Shown here: piece by piece, positions 8,544-13,760 of the stretch | Layout: each line of letters starts with the position of its first letter | Numbering within the stretch: the first letter of the stretch is position 1 | Source of the DNA: Smittium culicis | Taxonomy: Eukaryota > Kickxellomycota > Harpellomycetes > Harpellales > Legeriomycetaceae | Assembly (NCBI GenBank): GCA_001970855.1 | Contig: LSSN01005393.1 | Coordinates: 1 to 13,760 of the forward strand | Direction of reading: 5' to 3' | DNA: 13,760 nt | Translations under genes and position numbers: made by a program | Notes under the pieces: model-generated | What the model was told of the DNA's origin: nothing | The model's input: only the letters and a program-made list of their open reading frames with translations | The model's database searches: none

Positions 8544-8643
8544 TCCTTTTTAGAAAACCTCTTTAGTTTTTTTTTTGTAGAATGAGATCTATTAGTCTCT
8601 CCTTCTACAAAGACCTTTTTTATAAAGAGGCAGAAAAAAGGGA
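8544..8643. repeat. 100-nt nested hairpin with three perfect or near-perfect helices
   Basis: Symmetrical nested arms: TCCTTTTT (8544) with AAAAAGGGA (8635), CCTCTTTA (8558-8565) with TAAAGAGG (8623-8630), and TTGTAGAA (8575-8582) with TTCTACAA (8603-8610), plus GAGA/TCTC near the loop. The order and spacing produce one long stem with internal loops. It may be a small foldback/MITE-like insertion within the pogo remnant or a structured transcript. No ORF. Confidence 0.55.
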
Positions 8644-9819
8644 GTTATTTAACATATTTTTTTATAAATATTATATTTGCTTTACTTAATTTAGTTTTTT
8701 CTATATACTATTTATTATTTCACAGGATAATACACCTAAAAGATTTTACACAGGTCAAATATGCTGTTAAATACCGTTTAGGAAAAAGAGATGAAAAGAA
8801 AAGAAATGAAAAAGTTCTTTTTTTAATTTTTCTATATAAGAAAGCGTACTTTCTTTATATATTATATTAGGCTTTTATTTTTATCATTTTTAAGATCGAT
8901 AAAATTAAACTTGTACAATTAAACAAACAAAATTATAAATTATAAGTCTTAATAAGTAATTTACAACATAATTTCATAATATTTGGATAAAAATTATACG
9001 TCAACAAGCTTGAGTAAGCCTATGGCGAATCATCTATTAATCAAAAAGTACTATCAATATTTCAGGATATTAAATGAGCATTCCCAAGCGAAGAAAGTAT
9101 TACATTTTCTCAATTATTGGGTGGTTTGAAAATTTTTAACGTATGAAGACCTAGATATTATATAATTTACTGGAAATTTTGCGAGTGGTGGTCGTAAATC
9201 TGGAAGAAAATCCCCTAATTAATTGGGCAGAATTATTATAGAAGGGGGTTATCTACCCCGCAAGGTAAATTCTTAAAAATATAATAAATATTTCTAAATT
9301 AATTTCAAGTTTAATATAAGTATCTATTTGTCGGAGATTTTCCCACTTCTCCACCTAGAGTTTATATTCTAGGGTTTTATTTGGTTCAAAATTTGTACAA
9401 GAAAAGATTTATAAAAAAAAGATATTAAACTTTGATTATTTTTTATTCAGTAGTTGTTGTATCTCCTCCTTTTTTCTTTTTTTTAACAAAAAGTTACGAC
9501 TATTTATATCAAAATGCTTTTTTTACAAAAAAATCGATCATTGACACTACCAGTTTATACAGTGCATCTGTAATAAGTTTAAAATATAAAGTGTTGGTAT
9601 AAAAAAAATAACCTAGTAGTTATTCGAAAGTAAAATGTATAAAATAATATAAAATTACTCATAAATAGGATCGCTTTATAAAAAACTCACGAAGAATATT
9701 TTTTTCTTTGTGATAAAAACTAAAGAAATTCCTTTTTAATCATAATCTTTAAGATCTGGAATCTTAATAGAAAGAAAAAATAGAATCAAAGAAAATAATA
9801 AAATGTTTGGATTTGATGC
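8644..9819. other. Gene-free stretch upstream of the transposase fossil
   Basis: This is where the N-terminal psq/CENP-B helix-turn-helix part of a Tigger-like transposase should lie. I could not read a convincing helix-turn-helix in any frame; stops are dense. It is either eroded beyond recognition or displaced by insertions. Confidence 0.4.
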
Positions 9820-10774
9820 AATTTCTTTGGCTGGAAAGAATCCACTATGACATATTACCGACGAAATTTTTATTTATTGGAAACGTATGCCGATAAGAAA
9901 GTATATTTCATTATATGAAAAAACAGTTTCTGGGTTTAAACTCGTATAAAATAAAGTTAAAATGATGCTAGTATCAAATTAAATAGGAGATTATAAATTA
10001 AATACAACGTTAATAAACGCTATTGAAACCTTTAAAACTTTAAAAGAAAACAACAAAAATGATCTCAAAGTAATTTGGAGATCTTCAAAAAAAATTTATA
10101 TGAAATTACATTTTTGTTAGTATTTTAAGAATGAAATCCAGCATGAGCTAAATTATTACTGTGAAAAAATGAATATACTCTAAAATATTCCTTTTAATGG
10201 ATTATGCATCAGTACACTCTAAATATATGTTTAATCTAATAAAAGTAGTAGAATTTCTTTCCATACCCCAAAACCAAATTCTTTGATATAGCCAATCAAT
10301 CAAAGAGTTATTTTGGAATTAAAGTATGTTAATAAAAAAAACTTTTGAAAAGCTAAAAAACTCAGAAAAGAAATACAAAAATCTAGTATCAGTTTTTTTG
10401 GAAAATTTATAACATAAAAATTCGATAGAAATTATCATAATCCTGGGAACTAGTACCAGCCTTGTGTTTAAGAGGTGTCTAAGAAAATACAATGCCATTA
10501 ATGTGCGAGAATAACTTAATAGAAATAAACATTAAGATTTCGAATCTAAAATTTTTTGACTAAATATGTGTACAGAAATGAGGTATAGAGACCTAACATC
10601 GGATTATATAAATGAGCATCTTTTGGAGGACAATTCTGATGACGATGAATTAAGTGAAAATTTTTGAATAAGAATGAAAAATATCTAAGCTCGAATGATG
10701 AAAAATATGAAGAAATCCAACCTGATACTAACTTAATTTTAAGGCTAGATAAAGGAATCAATCATAAAGAATAA
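9820..10774 (+). pseudogene. Decayed pogo/Tigger-type DDE transposase
   Basis: Plus-strand translation shows a DDE_1-type transposase broken by many stops and at least two frameshifts (near 10181 and 10655). A WLERI-like segment (9828) may be the end of the CENP-B-type DNA-binding domain. TDE at about 9857-9865 is the first catalytic Asp (family form MDET); then WKRMP, EKTVSGFKLV, NKVKMMLVSN, GDYKL, LINA and DLKVIWRSSKK follow in family order. FLLMDYASVHS carries the second Asp at 10200-10202 (family form LLMDNAPVHS). The third catalytic block (family LQPLDQ) is corrupted at about 10278-10295 and lacks its Asp. FKRCLRKYNA and an acidic C-terminal stretch (LLEDNSDDDELSE) follow, ending EEIQPDTNL...TAA at 10774. 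It cannot encode an active enzyme. The N-terminal domain is not readable. Confidence 0.82.
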
Positions 10775-11972
10775 TTTATAGCTATTTTTGAACTATAAAA
10801 AGATAATTAGCATAGACCAGTAATTATAAATTGAAAAATTAGAAGATATCTTCACCCATACCACGTTATTATAAACTGTTCAAAAAATTAGTTTAGCACA
10901 CTGTTAAGATTTTATTAATTTATATAATACATTTCCTTATTAAAAAAACCAAAAACTATTGTTAAATGCATTAATAACTTTTTCAATTAAGATCTGCCAA
11001 ATATGAGGATCTACGCTTACAAATAGAACATGTTTATATTCAAGGGATCCGCAATGTTTGTGCTTTAATATATTATATTATAGTATTTAAATTATATAAT
11101 TTATCGAATCTGTACTTATCTTGTTTGTTTTAAAGCTCTTATAAAAAAGTTGATCTTATCATAAAATGAAAATGCAGTCAAAATTTTTTTGAGAATTTAA
11201 TAAAAGACAAAAACTTTAAAACCAAAATAAATAAGATTTTGATTACTATATTTAAATCGCTTTATTAAAAATAAAAATAGTTTCTTTAGTATAAAAGAAA
11301 TAATTTTTAACTTATTTACCAAATCAAATAGACGACTATTTTTTCATTACAGTCTTAATTAAAACTATTGTCGCGCCATACCATTTATCTTACATAGTTC
11401 TAAGACTAAGGCAGGGATTGTGATTTTAATAAATGTTTCTGGAAAAAATTTATTAATCGATTCTAAAATTATAATTTTGGATAAGTTTTTTTTTTTTTGA
11501 TTATTTTATCATGTATAATATGAAATATTATTAATTTATTCATTCAACCATACTTTTTATTTTTTAATTATAGAATTGAAGAAAATTTGAAATAATTAGA
11601 ATTCTTTCATGTTTTTAATTTTCCTAATTTCGTTTCGTTTCGTTTTTTATTTATTAGTTAAAAGGAATTTGAAAAAAAAATATTAAAAAATGTATTAAAA
11701 GGTACTTTAACAGATAAATTTATATTTTATTGAGGTCATGTATAAATAGAATGGGCTGGGTTACTAAAATTAGCTTATAATAAACTATTGAAAATTTTGC
11801 GTAAAATGAAAATACTAATTTCGAACTAATTTTTAAATAAACTGAAAATACAACAAAGAAATATTCTCATTTTTCACGATATTTTTAGTATTCGGGATTA
11901 CAATTATTCAATTATAGAATTAACAGCTTAATTCTATTATTGTTCGCGAATTTTATTGGACAAAATTTTATA
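10775..11972. other. Gene-free AT-rich right arm of the pogo remnant
   Basis: No ORF or RNA gene is supported. A short TTTCG microsatellite (about three units) lies at 11629-11645. GTTCGCGAATTTTATT at 11940 is a further ATTCGCGA-like block inside the right terminal region. Confidence 0.4.
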
Positions 11973-12126
11973 CTAGTGTTAGGGGTAAATTGGTTAATCC
12001 CTAATTAAGTAATTAGCCACTAATATAGCTTTTACTAATCACAAGTATTATTATATTATAACATAGTTAATAAATATATATTATGTCCCTCATCCCTAAA
12101 TAAACACATATAAAATATAACACTAG
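11973..12126. mobile_element. Solo LTR (146 bp) with CTAG target duplication
   Basis: The element at 11977-12122 begins TGTTA and ends TAACA, the TG...CA ends of retroviral-type LTRs with a 5-bp inverted repeat. It is flanked on both sides by CTAG (11973-11976 and 12123-12126), fitting a 4-bp target duplication. The left interior has TTAGGG/CCCTAA pairing. It lies inside the right arm of the pogo remnant, so it inserted later. There is no internal coding region, hence a solo LTR; a TG/CA-ended MITE is the alternative. Orientation cannot be fixed. Confidence 0.6.
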
Positions 12127-12294
12127 AACGAATATTAATAGTTCTTCTGTAAATTGCGTACAAATTGGCTTTTATTTTTCGCGAATAGTAAGGGTTACCA
12201 GTATCCTGATAATATTTTTTTTATTCAAAAATAACGTGAAAAACTAAAAAAAAATATTGAACTAATAATTAAACTAGAAAAAACATCTAATAAT

Positions 12295-12377
12295 CAGATA
12301 TCTGTCGCAGTGAATAACTGCGATAAGGTCTCTGAACCGTCGTTGGTTCAGAATAGATAACATTACGTTATCAGATA
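12295..12377 (+). ncRNA. Cloverleaf-like structured segment of perfect helices (putative RNA or DNA structure)
   Basis: A closing stem TATCTG (12299-12304) with CAGATA (12372-12377) encloses three perfect hairpins: TCGCAGT/ACTGCGA (12305-12323, loop GAATA), CTGAACC/GGTTCAG (12332-12351, loop GTCGTT) and GATAAC/GTTATC (12356-12372, loop ATTAC). The last base of hairpin 3 competes with the closing stem. The fold is about 79 nt, tRNA-sized, but it has no 5-bp/7-nt anticodon arm and no GTTCRA T-loop. Its 5' edge also forms the palindrome CAGATATCTG (12295-12304). Whether it is transcribed is unknown; it lies upstream of the likely TATA box. Confidence 0.5.
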
Positions 12378-12393
12378 AACGAATATGGCAGCT

Positions 12394-12436
12394 ATGTTTC
12401 GTTTTTTCCCATAAAGGGGGTTTTTTTATGAAACAT
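12394..12436 (+). other. Hairpin with U-rich internal loops, next to the cloverleaf
   Basis: ATGTTTC (12394-12400) pairs with GAAACAT (12430-12436), 7 bp. Inside, CCC (12408-12410) pairs with GGG around the ATAAA loop, separated from the outer stem by runs of 6-7 T on both sides. Part of the left arm, GTTTCGTTT (12396-12404), could instead pair with AAACGAAAC (12483-12491), nine perfect base pairs, so two mutually exclusive folds exist. Confidence 0.45.
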
Positions 12437-12493
12437 TTAGACTGCGTATTAGGAATTTACTTTATAATTTTTTTTATTCTTTAAACGAAACTC

Positions 12494-12501
12494 TATAAAA
12501 A
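12494..12501 (+). promoter_or_regulatory. TATA-box candidate of the retroelement
   Basis: TATAAAAA is followed directly by a purine run AGGAGGAAGGAGA up to 12513. A start site 30-60 nt downstream would place the multibranch domain at 12565 within the first 50 nt or so of the transcript. TATA-like strings are frequent in such AT-rich DNA, so support is positional only. Confidence 0.35.
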
Positions 12502-12564
12502 GGAGGAAGGAGACACTTTTTGAAAAAAAAAAAAAACAACGAAAAGAATAAAACCAACCTAAAC

Positions 12565-12683
12565 AAAAATAAGCCCATATTACTCGTAATTTAATCCTAG
12601 TTATTTAGCTAGGCACGTGGAACAACTAAACCCACGATATAACTGATGATCCAGCCAGGACAACAAACCTGAGGCTTATTTTT
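12565..12683 (+). ncRNA. 119-nt multibranch leader domain closed by an 11-bp perfect stem
   Basis: AAAAATAAGCC (12565-12575) is perfectly complementary to GGCTTATTTTT (12673-12683). Between them are hairpins ATTAC/GTAAT (12579-12590), CCTAG/CTAGG (12596-12613) and CGTGG/CCACG (12616-12636), plus a weaker TCC/GGA at 12650-12660. CTGATGA occurs at 12644-12650, but no hammerhead GAAA partner is present. It sits in the untranslated leader of the Gag frame, where packaging, dimerisation or translation-initiation elements are found in retroelements; which, if any, applies is inference. It contains a nine-codon upstream frame (12646-12672, stop included). Confidence 0.5.
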
Positions 12684-12753
12684 GGTGCTATTCTTCCGTA
12701 CTTCACTGTACTTCGCCACTGCGTTCTACAACCTTGCCGTCAGTACTTTGCTA

Positions 12754-12812
12754 GTTCAGCTTATTATTCTGAACCGTTTGCGCCTAATTTCTACCCCAGC
12801 TGTTCAGAAATT
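12754..12812 (+). other. Two further leader hairpins
   Basis: GTTCAG (12754-12759) pairs with CTGAAC (12769-12774), and AATTTCT (12786-12792) pairs with AGAAATT (12806-12812). GGTGC (12684-12688) could pair with GCACC (12827-12831) to enclose both, which would make a second multibranch domain directly after the first. Confidence 0.4.
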
Positions 12813-12919
12813 TTATCCATATTGAGGCACCGCCTACCATTCGTTTTACTGCATTAATATAATCTTGCTAAATTTTACTTTCTTTCAAAGTTACTCACAT
12901 TGACCTAATATCCGTTATT

Positions 12920-13760
12920 ATGACTTCGGGAAATATACCATTATCAATTTTAGGTGACCCTTCACCTCCGATCAGTGGAGGGGTCACTTTTCTGGCTCCC
13001 GGTTCTTCAAACGCGCCTGTTTTTAATGGTTCTGGCGTTGTAGAGTTTATCTAATTTTACGAAATGATTTCACTTAAGAACCCCCCACAACAAAAGACTT
13101 TACTCTTTCCGTATTACTGTGTCAAGGATATAACAAACAGTCTTATTAAGACCCAAGCATATTCAAACAGGGACTGGCTAGAATTCAAAAGCATGCTTAT
13201 CACTAGATTTAAACAGGACTCGGTCGAGGAGTCTTTAGATGACTTGTTCAAATCGATTAATTCTAAATTTACTGTAGATTCCTTTGAAGAGTTTGTGTAT
13301 TCCTTCGACTATGTATGCTCCAAGCTGCTTTCGGATGGTTCTGCTCTCCCTAATACCAAATCTAAACTATTTATTAAATCTGTACCTGCAACCATTCTCG
13401 ATAGAATCGGCTCAGTTATATACACTGATCAAGGGATATTGAACGAATTTGGTTTTCTATCGGATGTTGTCAGGAAAGAAGTGGTATACTTGAAACGCAT
13501 GAACAAATTACGTAAAGAGGTGGAAAGATCGGATTCCTCAGACCTGCCGCCATCCATTAACAGCGAAACAGCTGAAAAATTGTACTTTCCCAACACCGAA
13601 ACTAAAAATCCTAGTTCCTCAGTTATCGATAAAAATAACACCGAGTCTAGGAATTATAAATCTCTTGTCGAACAGATGGACGATATGAGCTTGGCGATTA
13701 AGAGAATTGAGGAAGTCAATGAGAGAAGGAGCAATATTATTCCACAAACCGGATCACAAA
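12920..13760 (+). CDS. Gag-like capsid protein of the retroelement, 5' part, with one in-frame TAA
   Basis: From ATG at 12920 the frame runs 280 codons to the window edge with a single stop, TAA at 13052-13054 (codon 45); the next in-frame ATG is at 13064. The segment PVFNGSG (33-39), then VEFI / FYEMI around the stop, an LLFPYYC motif, D85-W86 in DWLEFKSMLITRF, and a Phe/Leu-rich helical region fit the capsid domain of Ty3/gypsy-type Gag (retrotransposon gag family), where a WxxFKxxLxxRF block is conserved. Near codons 248-272 a Leu/Met/Glu-rich stretch could form a coiled coil. No CCHC zinc knuckle is reached. The stop interrupts the family-conserved VEF..YE block, so it looks like a recent nonsense mutation; readthrough or initiation at 13064 are alternatives. 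Codon use is less AT-biased than the flanks. Confidence 0.65.

Larger units (their letters stand above)
7889..12203 (+). mobile_element. Remains of a pogo/Tigger-like DNA transposon (boundaries inferred)
   Basis: A decayed DDE transposase lies inside (9820-10774). The left end carries CACCCTCGTTATTCGCGA (7889) plus a second GTTATTCGCGA (7911). The right end, on the minus strand, reads GGTAACCCTTACTATTCGCGAA (from about 12200). The ends match at 16 of 22 positions and resemble Tigger/pogo terminal repeats, which often begin CAGTNNACCCTCGNTATTCGCG. The total of about 4.3 kb is long for the family, so further insertions are likely; one, a solo LTR, is visible. A clear TA duplication is not visible at the left edge. 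Treat the outer limits as a hypothesis. Confidence 0.5.
12295..13760 (+). mobile_element. 5' part of an LTR-type (Ty3/gypsy-like) retroelement, running off the window
   Basis: A structured, less AT-rich leader (from about 12295) precedes a Gag-like frame (12920 onward). The 5' LTR boundary and primer-binding site could not be fixed: TGG at 12618 and TTGGTGC at 12683 are candidates, but neither matches a tRNA 3' end I recognise. It begins about 90 bp after the pogo remnant ends. The intact-looking reading frame suggests it is much younger than the surrounding fossils. Protease, RT, RNase H and integrase would lie beyond the right edge and are needed to confirm the class. Confidence 0.6.

Noticed and set aside
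10546..10761. Minus-strand ORF of 71 codons
   Set aside because: It is antisense to the C-terminal part of the decayed transposase, whose plus-strand motifs explain the sequence.
12299..12377. tRNA gene
   Set aside because: Size and cloverleaf shape fit, but there is no 5-bp/7-nt anticodon arm, no GTTCRA T-loop and no D-loop GG; loops are 5-6 nt with 6-7 bp stems.
12644..12683. Hammerhead ribozyme, because of CTGATGA
   Set aside because: The required GAAA after stem II and a valid stem III with a UH cleavage site are absent; the sequence after the putative stem II is CAACAAA.
13052..13054. Genome with TAA recoded as a sense codon
   Set aside because: The SDR ends at TAA exactly where the family ends, so TAA is a normal stop; TAA codons in the pogo fossil reflect decay.

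Overview
The window looks like a repeat-rich intergenic stretch from an AT-rich eukaryotic nuclear genome, most likely a fungus. The evidence is a spliced, monocistronic gene with a 106-nt intron, an AATAAA signal after the second gene, long A/T tracts, and several eukaryotic transposon classes. The SDR closely resembles the fungal IRC24/YIR035C group. A zygomycete-grade or other AT-rich fungus is plausible, but the species cannot be told from the sequence. No tRNA, rRNA or CRISPR was recognised.

Layout. (1) 1-618, minus strand: the 5' part of a mitochondrial-type 2-enoyl thioester reductase gene (ETR1/MECR family), two exons visible, running off the left edge. (2) 619-5340: almost entirely non-coding. 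Positions 787-2522 hold four copies of a short (189-190 bp, one 238 bp) non-autonomous element with CCCTTTCC/GGAAAGGG ends at TTAA-like target sites, the signature of piggyBac-type MITEs. Other dispersed repeats and an 86-88 bp tandem array (2678-2926) follow. (3) 5422-6195, minus strand: an intact intron-less short-chain dehydrogenase/reductase with a poly(A) signal. (4) 6316-7780: more degenerate MITE copies. (5) About 7889-12203: remains of a pogo/Tigger-like DNA transposon. Its ends share an ATTCGCGA-type terminal inverted repeat, and a badly decayed DDE transposase is readable on the plus strand at 9820-10774. A 146-bp solo LTR with a CTAG target duplication (11973-12126) sits in its right end. 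(6) 12295-13760: the start of an apparently young LTR-type retroelement. It has a highly structured leader (a cloverleaf of perfect helices and a 119-nt multibranch domain closed by an 11-bp stem). A Gag-like reading frame follows, open for 280 codons apart from one TAA, and runs off the right edge.

Only the two metabolic genes look like host genes. Both are NADPH-type oxidoreductases on the minus strand about 4.8 kb apart, and nothing links them functionally. The rest is a layered transposon graveyard. The most notable items are the MITE family, the structured leader of the Gag element with its single in-frame stop, and the nested pogo fossil.
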